A DNA stretch of 64,000 nt. Source: Pseudomaricurvus hydrocarbonicus. GTDB lineage: Bacteria > Pseudomonadota > Gammaproteobacteria > Pseudomonadales > Cellvibrionaceae. A program made the translations under genes and the position numbers. The notes beneath the pieces are model-generated. The model was not told where the DNA came from and did not search any database. It saw only the letters and a list, made by a program, of their open reading frames with translations. The stretch lies in NCBI RefSeq assembly GCF_011602365.1, contig NZ_JAAONZ010000002.1, positions 124,001 through 188,000 on the forward strand, given 5' to 3'. Position 1 is the first letter of the stretch. The number at the start of each line of letters is the position of its first letter. Below are positions 17,917 to 25,795 of this stretch, in pieces.

Positions 17917-19218
17917 TTCAACGACCTCAATTTCATGAGCGGGTTCCTCATCCAGTTGGGTTGATTGATTATGTTGTGCCGCAATCCCATCCGCAACCTT
18001 CAGACCACTGCTGCAGCCATCCTCATGAAAACCGTTGGCCCAATAAGCGCCACAAAACCACGTCCGGTTGACACCATTAATTTCACTCCAGCGCTGGCAG
18101 GCTGCCACCGAGTCCAGGGTGAATACAGGGTGACTGTACTCATAGCGACCTAACACCGTTTCTTCACGAATATGGTCGGTATAATTGAGCGTGACACAAA
18201 AGGTATGCGGAGCATCAATCCCCTGCAAAATATTCATGTTATAAGTCAGTACGGCCTGTTCGCCCTGCTCGTCTGCAAGACGATAATTCCAACTTGCCCA
18301 GGCCAGCTTTCGACTGGGTAACAAACGGGTGTCGGTGTGTAACACTACCTCATTTTTCTGATAGCGCATGGTGGAAAGCAGCGAATGCTCAGTATCACTG
18401 ACATCATCCAGTATGGCTAATGCCTGATCACTGTGACAAGCAAAAACCACCTCATCAAAGGACTCCACAAAACCATTCGCCAACTTCACCAGCACGGCAT
18501 CCGGGGTACGCAGGACTCCGTCCACCGGACAATTGGTGCGTATTTTCTCTGCGAAGCCCTCGGTTAAGGGCTTCAGATAGCTGGCAGAGCCGCCTTCTAT
18601 CACTCGCCACTGGAGGCGATGATTGACACTGAGCAAACCGTGGTTTTTAAAAAAACGAATGAAGAATACCAACGGGAAAGCCTTCATGGTGTCTATCGAG
18701 GCAGACCAAATTGCACTGCCCATCGGTACCAGGTATTTCTTAATAAAGGTCTCTCCGTACCCCCGGGTTTGCAGGTACTCCCCCAAACTGGCATCGGCCG
18801 AAATCACCCCCCCCTCCAGGTCGGCAATGGCTTCGCGATTAAAACGCACAATATCTCTCAACATTCCCCAGAACTTGGGTTTGACCAAATTTGATCGTTG
18901 AGCAAACAATGTATTCAGATTGTTGCCGTTGTATTCCAGGCCGGTGCTTTCACAAGTGACACTAAAACTCATTTCTGTGGGCTTGGACTTGACCTGCAGA
19001 CTGTCCATTAACCGAATAAAGTTAGGGTAAGTCCAGTCATTAAAAACAATAAAGCCGGTATCGATGGCGTAGCGCTCGCCGTCCATCACAATATCTTTTG
19101 TCGCGGTGTGCCCACCAATGGTGGGCGCTGCTTCAAACACTGTCACGTCATGAGACTGGTGCAAACGATGCGCGCAGCTTAACCCCGATATGCCCGAACC
19201 AATCACCGCTATTTTCAC
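17908..19218 (-). CDS. COG2907 FAD-dependent oxidoreductase (amine-oxidase fold)
   Basis: A 436-residue flavoprotein with the N-terminal FAD motif MKIAVIGSGISGLSCAHRL, then GGHTAT, DTGFIVFND and YPNFIRLMD, the pattern of COG2907 NAD/FAD-binding proteins. Near the C terminus WFCGAYWANGFHEDG completes the flavin site. Its usual companions, DUF1365 and a Cfa-like methyltransferase, follow immediately, suggesting oxidation or desaturation of a modified acyl chain (inference). The extreme C terminus is polar and acidic. It is the third gene of the divergent sigma-E operon. Confidence 0.92.
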   Translation of the reverse strand: MKIAVIGSGISGLSCAHRLHQSHDVTVFEAAPTIGGHTATKDIVMDGERYAIDTGFIVFNDWTYPNFIRLMDSLQVKSKPTEMSFSVTCESTGLEYNGNNLNTLFAQRSNLVKPKFWGMLRDIVRFNREAIADLEGGVISADASLGEYLQTRGYGETFIKKYLVPMGSAIWSASIDTMKAFPLVFFIRFFKNHGLLSVNHRLQWRVIEGGSASYLKPLTEGFAEKIRTNCPVDGVLRTPDAVLVKLANGFVESFDEVVFACHSDQALAILDDVSDTEHSLLSTMRYQKNEVVLHTDTRLLPSRKLAWASWNYRLADEQGEQAVLTYNMNILQGIDAPHTFCVTLNYTDHIREETVLGRYEYSHPVFTLDSVAACQRWSEINGVNRTWFCGAYWANGFHEDGCSSGLKVADGIAAQHNQSTQLDEEPAHEIEVVEND

Positions 19219-19330
19219 TGATTATTCTCCTGCAAATACTGTTTTATTTGTCTTGAGATTCCTCAACAAAGATGTTCCCTGTTGCGGTTTCCTGTCTATT
19301 CGTCACTGAGTACTGTCTGCTCGCCAATAA

Positions 19331-19418
19331 CTACTGTCGACAACTACTGTCGACGCGCTACTGTGGACTGTGCACTCGCGATTATGATTGTCTACTGTCG
19401 TTTAGGTACTGCGGGTCA
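19331..19418 (+). repeat. Degenerate 13-bp repeats around the SDR stop codon
   Basis: Units like CTACTGTCGACAA recur at 19331, 19344, about 19358 and 19392 with decreasing similarity, and the run extends over the stop codon of the minus-strand SDR (19402-19404). It fills most of the spacer between the SDR and the flavoprotein gene. Confidence 0.6.
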
Positions 19419-20166
19419 GTTGAGGGGCTACCCATCGCCGCCACAGCCCCGGCAACAAGCTGCCCACCCCCAACACCCAGTTCATCGCAAGGGGAAAACG
19501 GATAAAAGCCGGTTTCGAAGCCAAACGTTTGACAATGTGGTCCACGGCCTCATTCACCGGCACTAGAAATGGCATCGGAAAGTCATTTTTTGACGTTAAA
19601 GGGGTTTCAACAAATCCGGGCTGCACCACCGTAACCTTTATATTTTGCGCAGCCAGGTCAACCGCCAGCGCTTCCATGAAATAGGTCAAAGCCGCCTTCG
19701 AAGCCCCATAGGCTTCTGCCCGCGGGAAGATCACCCGACTGGCTTGAGAACCCACTGCAACCACATGCCTTGCTGCGTCCGCATTGCTCTCCAACAGAGG
19801 CAACGCGGCCGCCAGGCTGCGCACTGCCCCATAAAAGTTGACCTCCATAACCCGCTCCATCATCAGCCAATCCGGTGCGTTGATGTCGAGATATTCGCAG
19901 GTGCCGGCATTCAATATAATGCGATCCAAATAGCTGACGTGTTGACGTAACTGGTGCTGGAGACTGTCAATACAATCCGGCTGAGCCAGATCCGCGGGTA
20001 CAGCAATAATCTGGTCAGACTCTGCTGCCAGAGCTTCGAGGACCTGGGCATTTCTGGCCGTAACCAACACCTGATTGCCCAGTGCCGCCAGTTTTTTAGC
20101 CAGCTCGAGTCCGATACCGCTGCTGGCCCCCGTTATCCAGATGATCTCACCGTGTGGCAGAGCCAT
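19402..20166 (-). CDS. Short-chain dehydrogenase/reductase of the sigma-E cluster
   Basis: A 254-residue SDR: IIWITGASSGIGLELAKKL near the N terminus, ILNAGTCEYLD in place of NNAG, the catalytic VGSQASR serine region, and YGASKAALTYF with YxxxK. The start is ATG 20166, preceded by AGGGAGAAG, a strong ribosome-binding site; the frame remains open upstream but overlaps the preceding gene. It is ten bases behind the NTF2-like gene, as second gene of the operon. Substrate unknown; the setting suggests a fatty-acyl or aldehyde substrate. Confidence 0.9.
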   Translation of the reverse strand: MALPHGEIIWITGASSGIGLELAKKLAALGNQVLVTARNAQVLEALAAESDQIIAVPADLAQPDCIDSLQHQLRQHVSYLDRIILNAGTCEYLDINAPDWLMMERVMEVNFYGAVRSLAAALPLLESNADAARHVVAVGSQASRVIFPRAEAYGASKAALTYFMEALAVDLAAQNIKVTVVQPGFVETPLTSKNDFPMPFLVPVNEAVDHIVKRLASKPAFIRFPLAMNWVLGVGSLLPGLWRRWVAPQLTRST

Positions 20167-20176
20167 AATCTTCTCC

Positions 20177-20644
20177 CTAGGCCGCCAATCGACGTTTAAG
20201 AAACCGTGTTGCTGAGCCCAGCACGGGAATATGCTCATAGAGCATTTCACCGAGGTCATAAACGTCTTCGTGATAGTGAATTCGGTCCGTAAACTCAATG
20301 TGACTCATGCCGCGCACGCTGTGAACTTCTTTCCCCAGGCTCGGGTGACGAAAATTCATATTCCATTTGATGTAAGCTTTATCATCGCCGATAAGCTCAT
20401 CAAGATATTCAAATTGGCAGAATTCGACCCGCTCACAGAGGGTTTCGAGGTACCCCAACACATCCGCAGCCCCCCTAAGCTCATGTACCGGGTCGCGAAA
20501 AATAATGTTGTCGGCATACACCAGAGCAAACCGGTCAACCGGCAGGTGACTCAAGTTCCGATACAACTCTTTAAATTGAACAATGACGTTTGGCACAGTT
20601 TTCTCCAATATTCCCGTTTGCTCCAACCCTTCTGCTCGCTCCAT
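20177..20644 (-). CDS. NTF2-like (SnoaL-type) protein, first gene of the sigma-E lipid operon
   Basis: A 155-residue protein with an NTF2/SnoaL-like fold signature: FALVYADNIIFRDPVHELRG, KWNMNFRHPSLG, HSVRGMSHIEF and YHEDVYDLGEML. The family is described as nuclear transport factor 2-like and recurs at the head of ChrR-linked clusters. Function is unknown. I choose ATG 20644, where AAAGG lies a few bases upstream; the frame stays open to 20725, which is inside the likely 5' leader. The ECF-type promoter at 20745-20772 points at it. Confidence 0.87.
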   Translation of the reverse strand: MERAEGLEQTGILEKTVPNVIVQFKELYRNLSHLPVDRFALVYADNIIFRDPVHELRGAADVLGYLETLCERVEFCQFEYLDELIGDDKAYIKWNMNFRHPSLGKEVHSVRGMSHIEFTDRIHYHEDVYDLGEMLYEHIPVLGSATRFLKRRLAA

Positions 20645-20744
20645 TACCTTTCGTGCTCCTCCAGCGTGAGTTTGTTCCAGCTTACCGGTTGCCACCCGGT
20701 CCTCAATGCGGCGAATGTTGCCCAACTGAACAATGTGTTAGCTT

Positions 20745-20772
20745 ATTACGGTATGATTTGGTGGCTGGATCA
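20745..20772 (-). promoter_or_regulatory. ECF sigma promoter for the minus-strand lipid operon
   Basis: On the minus strand TGATCC (20772-20767), a 16-base spacer and CGTAAT (20750-20745). This matches, with the same spacing, the promoter on the other strand and the TGATCC/CGTA pattern I recall for RpoE-ChrR (ECF11) sigma factors. Expected transcription start is near 20738, about 95 bases before the NTF2-like ATG. Confidence 0.85.
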
Positions 20773-20798
20773 TAAAAAGATCGCTGACACCACGAATG

Positions 20799-20826
20799 TG
20801 ATCCAATCAGGCTTGGCGCTCGTAAA
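20799..20826 (+). promoter_or_regulatory. ECF sigma autoregulatory promoter for rpoE-chrR
   Basis: TGATCC (20799-20804), 16-base spacer, CGTAAA (20821-20826) on the plus strand. The -35 elements of the two divergent promoters are only 26 bases apart. This places the sigma factor under its own control. Confidence 0.85.
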
Positions 20827-20919
20827 CAGACCTGTAGCCCTTATCATGGCCATAAGCGGAGTAATGACCTGACGCTGCCTCCCTAGCAACGTCAGGCACA
20901 ACTTAGGACCCTACCTTTA

Positions 20920-21507
20920 ATGGTGAAAAAACAAACAAATATCACAGAGCTGGGCCATTTGCAGGAACTGATTGAACAAGTGGCCAAATTGCGCGACAGG
21001 CAGGCTTTTTCCAGCCTGTTTGAACATTACGCCCCGCTGCTCAAATCCTACAGCCTGGCCAGGGATCCCGGCGCCTATCTGGTGGCTGATGAGCTGGTTC
21101 AGGAGGTTCTGATCAAAGTATGGAACAAAGCCCATCTTTACGATGCCGGCAAGGCCAACCCCAACACCTGGATATTCACCCTGGCCCGAAACTGTCGGAT
21201 TGATTATCTGCGACGCAATGGACGCTTTGGCAACGAAGTGACTTCGGAGGACATCTTTGATCACATCGAAGATGAGCAAAGCGGTCCTTTTGAACAGACG
21301 TTACAAAAGAAAACATCCCAGCAAGTGCAGAACGGTCTGGGCAAGCTCCCTGCCGAACAGGCCCAGGTGCTGAGAAAAATTTATATGGAGGGCAAGACTC
21401 AGCAGGAAGCAGCGCTTGAACTCAGCTTACCTTTGGGAACCGTGAAATCACGTATTCGCTTAGCATTACAAAAACTCGAGATAATTATTCGAGGTTCCGA
21501 GAAATGA
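20920..21507 (+). CDS. rpoE: ECF sigma factor of the RpoE/ChrR (ECF11) type
   Basis: A 195-residue ECF sigma factor. Region 2 is visible as FSSLFEHYAPLLKSY, ADELVQEVLIKVWNKAH and NTWIFTLARNCRIDYLRR; region 4 as LGKLPAEQAQVLRKIYMEG and LPLGTVKSRIRLALQKL. The ATGA overlap with the following chrR gene (21504-21507) couples production of sigma and its inhibitor. The family responds to singlet oxygen and related oxidants in Rhodobacter and other bacteria. Promoters matching its expected target sequence precede this operon and the divergent lipid operon. Confidence 0.94.
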   Translation: MVKKQTNITELGHLQELIEQVAKLRDRQAFSSLFEHYAPLLKSYSLARDPGAYLVADELVQEVLIKVWNKAHLYDAGKANPNTWIFTLARNCRIDYLRRNGRFGNEVTSEDIFDHIEDEQSGPFEQTLQKKTSQQVQNGLGKLPAEQAQVLRKIYMEGKTQQEAALELSLPLGTVKSRIRLALQKLEIIIRGSEK

Positions 21508-22232
21508 TGCCTACACAAACCATTAAATATCACCCAGGTGCCGACCGCCTGACTGCATTTTCAGCCGGTGCCCTGCCCTTGAGCCAGGCACTCTGTATCA
21601 GTGCTCACCTGCAGTATTGCCAACAGTGCCGCCGTCACCTGACAACCCTGAATCAGGTCGGTTCACAACTGTTTTCCGATTTACCGCCGATGGAGGTTTC
21701 GGATAAGCTCAAAAACCGTATCCTGGCACAACTCGATGAGCCGTCACAGACCAAAGGATTGGAACAATCAGGTGATTCTGTAAGCCCCGACAGCTCTCAG
21801 CAACCAGCCGACCCGCACAAAAAAGCGGCCGGCAATTTACCCCGCTGTTTGAACACATTGATACCGGATGGCCTTAAGGCCCTGCCCTGGAAGCACCTGA
21901 GCCCGTCCATCTCAGCCGCCAAACTCTGCAATGACGTCAACGGCAGCAAGGTCGAAGTCATTAAAATCAAGCCTGGAGGCCAGGTAGCCGCCCACAACCA
22001 CACCGGTGAAGAGATCACCCTGGTGCTGGAAGGCAGCTTTTCCGACAGTGCTGGTGTGTACAACCGGGGCGACATTATTTTCCGCAATAAAGACGATAAG
22101 CATCATCGACCCATTGCCAGTCAGGACGCTGAATGCGTGTGTTTGACGTCCGTGGAAGCGCCCATACAATTTACCGGTTTCTTTGCCCGACTGTTTAACC
22201 CGTTTATCCGCCGCAGTCATTATTCCAGCTGA
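21504..22232 (+). CDS. chrR: ChrR-type zinc anti-sigma factor with C-terminal cupin domain
   Basis: A 242-residue anti-sigma factor. The N-terminal zinc site is formed by His10, His35, Cys39 and Cys42 (HLQYCQQC); the spacing 25/4/3 is identical to that of Rhodobacter ChrR. After a polar linker (residues about 80-110) comes a cupin domain with HNHTGEEITLVLEGSFSD and a downstream KHHRP, the second metal site that senses the stress. It should hold the sigma factor inactive in the cytoplasm until singlet oxygen or organic peroxide damage triggers its loss. The start overlaps rpoE by four bases. Confidence 0.94.
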   Translation: MMPTQTIKYHPGADRLTAFSAGALPLSQALCISAHLQYCQQCRRHLTTLNQVGSQLFSDLPPMEVSDKLKNRILAQLDEPSQTKGLEQSGDSVSPDSSQQPADPHKKAAGNLPRCLNTLIPDGLKALPWKHLSPSISAAKLCNDVNGSKVEVIKIKPGGQVAAHNHTGEEITLVLEGSFSDSAGVYNRGDIIFRNKDDKHHRPIASQDAECVCLTSVEAPIQFTGFFARLFNPFIRRSHYSS

Positions 22233-22294
22233 AGAGATCATTCATCACAACTGGAACAACAGGCCTCCGTCAGCGTAAACTGACAGACTGAAAG

Positions 22295-22325
22295 CTCAGG
22301 GCTACCCTCCGTGGTGGCCCTTGAG
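22295..22325 (+). terminator. Hairpin after chrR, possible terminator or attenuator
   Basis: CTCAGGGCTACC pairs with GGTGGCCCTTGAG around a six-base loop, with one or two mismatches. There is no T run after it, so it may be a processing structure rather than a terminator. It lies between chrR and the Nudix lipoprotein gene. Confidence 0.35.
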
Positions 22326-22360
22326 TCCCGCCCTCCTTCAGCAAGAGTGTTCAGAGGTCT

Positions 22361-22879
22361 ATGTACAAGCGGTTTACATTCCCCGGTTTGATCCTGTCAG
22401 TGGCGGTTATGCCGATCGTCTCAGGCTGCACACAGACTCCTGCCCCCCCAGACTGTCCCGATACATTGGTGACGTCGCCGGCGAAAAGCGCTGGCTGCCT
22501 GGCCGTTCATCAACACCGTTTGCTGGTCGTACAGGGGATCAATCAAAAAATCAGTATTCCCGGCGGCAGCGGCAATCCGCAAGAGCCCGCACACTGCACA
22601 GCACACCGTGAGACCTGGGAAGAAACCGGTCTGAACGTGAGGCCAACCAAACTGGTAAGGGTGTTCGACAATGGCTTTCACTTGTTTGAATGCCAGTGGG
22701 GGGCGGAAGTGCAGGCGCAACAGCCGCCAAAGCAGAGCGAGGTGCTGGACACACCACCGTTTTTTCTCGAAATCAGACAGGCAATGTGGTTAAACAGTAA
22801 AGACTTTGCTCAGTACGAATGGCGTTTTCCCGAGCAGAGGGAATGGCTGCAGCAACTGACGAATGATACTTCTCACTAG
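22361..22879 (+). CDS. Predicted Nudix hydrolase lipoprotein
   Basis: A 172-residue protein with a type II signal peptide: MYKRFTFPGLILSVAVMPIV followed by lipobox SGC, so the mature N terminus would be Cys23. The rest carries a complete Nudix box, GSGNPQEPAHCTAHRETWEETGL, fitting Gx5Ex7REUxEExGU. A membrane-anchored, extracytoplasmic Nudix enzyme is unusual because most substrates are cytosolic nucleotides. It is 128 bp behind chrR on the same strand; whether it belongs to the sigma-E unit is unclear. Confidence 0.82.
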   Translation: MYKRFTFPGLILSVAVMPIVSGCTQTPAPPDCPDTLVTSPAKSAGCLAVHQHRLLVVQGINQKISIPGGSGNPQEPAHCTAHRETWEETGLNVRPTKLVRVFDNGFHLFECQWGAEVQAQQPPKQSEVLDTPPFFLEIRQAMWLNSKDFAQYEWRFPEQREWLQQLTNDTSH

Positions 22880-22968
22880 AATAATACCCCCTCCTTAAAT
22901 GGCGCCGCTAACAGGCTACCCGCTACCAACTTTTGCCGATTAATACTCCGCCAGGTATTGCGGATCAG

Positions 22969-24162
22969 CTAGATCTCGCCCTGTTCCAGCTGAAAAATTT
23001 CCTTGAGGATATTTTGCCACTGTGAGTACTGATCCTGGAGGTTACCATCCAACTGAATCACGTTGTCGTCCAGGTTAAGAACCGTTGGCAAGACTTCGTT
23101 GTTAAAGCCCGCCGCCAGTTCATTGAGATTCATTTGCTGAGTGCGGTACCACTCATAATCACCGTACACCTCATTCATGGACGCCAGGCTGCCGCGTCGA
23201 AAACCACTGCTTTTCCCCACCTGACGGGCTTTATAGTCTCTCATGTAGACCATTAGCTCACGACTGTACTGGCGCCAGCGTTGATAGGTCGGCTTCATTT
23301 CGACAAACAGGGCTGAATACTGCTCATCGACGGTGTCAATGAAAAAGTATTCGTAATCACGCAACCGCGTCACCCGTTTCAGCATCGGATCGTTCCGTGC
23401 TGGCAGACGCTTAAGCACATACTGACCCTGGTCATTTGTTTGCAAATAGGTATTGAAGGCATTGGGCGCCAATTGCTGACCATAGCGTAACACCGCCAAT
23501 TGATGAATGGCCTGCAACTCAGACGCCGTCAATTGAGAGTGGACAGCCTTAAGGTCCAACGCCAGTCGGTCAAAAAGGGGCTGAAAAGGATCAACCCGGG
23601 AATCTTCGTAGGCAGCGGCATTCACGTTCTGGCGATACACCTTGTTCAGCCACAGGCGCTGGCTGCTGTCTTTTGCCAGGATCTTAATCTGCAATTGCTC
23701 ACCATTGGACACCTGAATTTCGCCACTGATCACTAACTCGGTGGAGGCATGAGCATCCGGCATCACTCGCACAGCGCCCCACTGAGAGGTCGCCTCCAGG
23801 GTCTGACGCAATAAAAAGGGCAGATATCGGGTTTCTGCTTTTCTGACCAGCGGATAAACCCCCTGTTCTTTCAAACCGGCTGGATCTGAACCGTCTTGAG
23901 ACCCAAAAATCAGGATGCCCACATCCAGCTGTGCATCAGAGCGAACAGCGCTTGCGGATGCGGATGTGGGCAACGGGGGCAAAGCCTTGAGTTGCTGAGC
24001 GGTCTGACGCTGGCTTTGGGGAGCCCCCGATTGGGAACCGGTAGCCACCACGACCGTCTCCACAGCGCCGGTGGTCGAAGCCGGGCCGCTGGTTGTGCAG
24101 GCGGTGACGCCCCCCAACAATAACGCGGCAAACCCCATAATCCACAGAACTGTGTTTGACAT
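22969..24162 (-). CDS. Lipoprotein of unknown function
   Basis: A 397-residue protein beginning MSNTVLWIMGFAALLLGGVTAC, a lipoprotein signal with lipobox VTAC. A low-complexity Ser/Ala/Gln-rich linker (to about residue 75) is followed by a globular part starting LDVGILIFGSQDG and containing ELVISGEIQVSNGEQL. I recognise no family. Start ATG 24162 has AGGA eight bases upstream; an earlier ATG at 24180 overlaps the stop of the preceding lipoprotein gene (TGATG). The two genes form an operon and probably act together in the envelope. Confidence 0.8.
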   Translation of the reverse strand: MSNTVLWIMGFAALLLGGVTACTTSGPASTTGAVETVVVATGSQSGAPQSQRQTAQQLKALPPLPTSASASAVRSDAQLDVGILIFGSQDGSDPAGLKEQGVYPLVRKAETRYLPFLLRQTLEATSQWGAVRVMPDAHASTELVISGEIQVSNGEQLQIKILAKDSSQRLWLNKVYRQNVNAAAYEDSRVDPFQPLFDRLALDLKAVHSQLTASELQAIHQLAVLRYGQQLAPNAFNTYLQTNDQGQYVLKRLPARNDPMLKRVTRLRDYEYFFIDTVDEQYSALFVEMKPTYQRWRQYSRELMVYMRDYKARQVGKSSGFRRGSLASMNEVYGDYEWYRTQQMNLNELAAGFNNEVLPTVLNLDDNVIQLDGNLQDQYSQWQNILKEIFQLEQGEI

Positions 24163-24179
24163 ACTGATTCCTGATTCCA

Positions 24180-24935
24180 TCAATCCGCATTCATAATGAC
24201 TGGCTTAGGCGCTTGTGGAACCATTCTCTCATCTTCGGCTTCTGACGTCAGCGTACACACCTTGCCCTTCTCTACCGTCTGCTCACAAGAGTAACCCTGA
24301 CGCCGTTTCTCAAATTTGGAGTAGGAGCGATTTAACGTAAACGGTTCCGGTGCCTGATCGGAGTACATCGTCGTAGCCACATTGATTTGTTGGCCGTTGG
24401 CAGACAACGTTAAACGCTGCTGAACCACCAGGCCCTCCGGCAAACGCAGTTGAAACACCAGCTGATGCCCATCCCAGCCACACACTTCCGTGGCAAACGG
24501 ATTATCCGATTGCTGCAGTCCCCGAGAGGGAAAGTGACATTTCAAGGCAAAAGTCCCCTCACGGGTGACGTCAATGTCTGTGACCGTTTGCGCGATGTCC
24601 ATGACCTGAACCCTGGATATTTTCTCGACAAACTGCGCCATCGCCACCACCGTTTGGGCCGTGCGCTGATTGATGGGCGACATACGGTTACTTTCCATCT
24701 GTCGACCATTGGCCTGACGCGCCATGCTACGTCGCAACCGATAAAAGTAGGCATCCAGCTTGGCGTCGACACTGTCGTTCAGGCTGAAGTCCATCTCCCA
24801 ACTCCCGGAGAAATCATGGCGCTTTGCGTCCCGGGCTTTAACTTCCCCTCTGGGGCTGTTTTGACAGCCCGCAAGGAACATCAGCCCCATCAGCAAAAAC
24901 ACAGACGTTCGCAGGTGAAAAGGATATTTGGACAA
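24180..24935 (-). CDS. Lipoprotein of unknown function
   Basis: A 251-residue lipoprotein: signal MSKYPFHLRTSVFLLMGLMF with lipobox LAGC near residue 24. The mature part starts with a charged linker, then DFSGSWEMDFSLNDSVDAKL, a region of predicted helix, and a beta-rich C-terminal half with several cysteines. No family is recognised. It is translationally coupled to the lipoprotein gene that follows. Confidence 0.8.
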   Translation of the reverse strand: MSKYPFHLRTSVFLLMGLMFLAGCQNSPRGEVKARDAKRHDFSGSWEMDFSLNDSVDAKLDAYFYRLRRSMARQANGRQMESNRMSPINQRTAQTVVAMAQFVEKISRVQVMDIAQTVTDIDVTREGTFALKCHFPSRGLQQSDNPFATEVCGWDGHQLVFQLRLPEGLVVQQRLTLSANGQQINVATTMYSDQAPEPFTLNRSYSKFEKRRQGYSCEQTVEKGKVCTLTSEAEDERMVPQAPKPVIMNAD

Positions 24936-25357
24936 GCTCTTTTCCTAAACGGTTAACGGTGGGTTTGCATAGCATGGCAACTGGAAAAGCCTACCACAGC
25001 ATGTTTCAATGAACTGGAACCTGACGGCTGGTTGATTTTAGAGCTGGGTACCACTGCGGTGTTAAAAACAGGCTCAATTCGGTCATTTATCATACACAAG
25101 TTCTTTGTTTCACCTGTTTTGTCTGGTATTGGCTGCCTCGCATTCAAAAATCAACAGTTTGTTCAGACTGTAAATTTATCTTTCCGTTCATGCGGACAGG
25201 GAGTTTCATTTCCCGATACAGTTCAACCAGCTTTACAGCACTGCACCGGTCAATGTAAAAACCGGGGTTACCGGACAATACCGGAGCAGTTCCAGGCAGC
25301 TTTCATGACACTTTAGTGTTAATGACTGAGCCACTTCCAGAGTAAAGGATTTTCACC
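24936..25357. other. Divergent spacer
   Basis: About 420 bp between the minus-strand lipoprotein operon and the plus-strand GFA operon. It is richer in A+T than its flanks and should hold both promoters; I see no convincing gene, repeat or RNA in it. Confidence 0.5.
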
Positions 25358-25795
25358 ATGCCCGATTCCACCACCTACCCCCTTGACGGCGCCTGCCAAT
25401 GCGGTCAGGTTCGCTACCGCTTGTTGGAGGCCCCGTTATTTGTCGCTTGCTGTCATTGCAAGGAGTGCCAGAAACTGTCCACCAGTGCGTTCAGCATTAC
25501 CGCGATGATCAAGCGAGAGAGTCTGGAAGTTGAAGGTGATCTCCAACATTGGCAGCGGCCATCAGCCAGCGGCAACATCAACGCGGCGGCCTTTTGCCCC
25601 ACCTGTGTCAATCGCCTGTACCACTACGACCCGGACAAACCGCAATTTCTCAAACTCAAACCCAGCTCTCTGGAGAATACAGAGATCATAAAACCCAGTA
25701 AACACATCTGGGTCAGCCAAAAGCAAGCCTGGTTCGACATTCCTGAGGGAGTGGAGCAGCACATGACCCAACCGGATCTCACGGAGACGCTATGA
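25358..25795 (+). CDS. GFA / CENP-V family zinc protein
   Basis: A 145-residue protein of the glutathione-dependent formaldehyde-activating (GFA) family. The zinc-binding cysteines are in GACQCGQVRYR, CCHCKECQK and FCPTCVNRLY. Members are often misnamed; formaldehyde-glutathione adduct formation has been assigned to few of them, so function is open. Its stop overlaps the start of the dipeptidase gene as ATGA (25792-25795), giving a coupled operon. Confidence 0.9.
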   Translation: MPDSTTYPLDGACQCGQVRYRLLEAPLFVACCHCKECQKLSTSAFSITAMIKRESLEVEGDLQHWQRPSASGNINAAAFCPTCVNRLYHYDPDKPQFLKLKPSSLENTEIIKPSKHIWVSQKQAWFDIPEGVEQHMTQPDLTETL

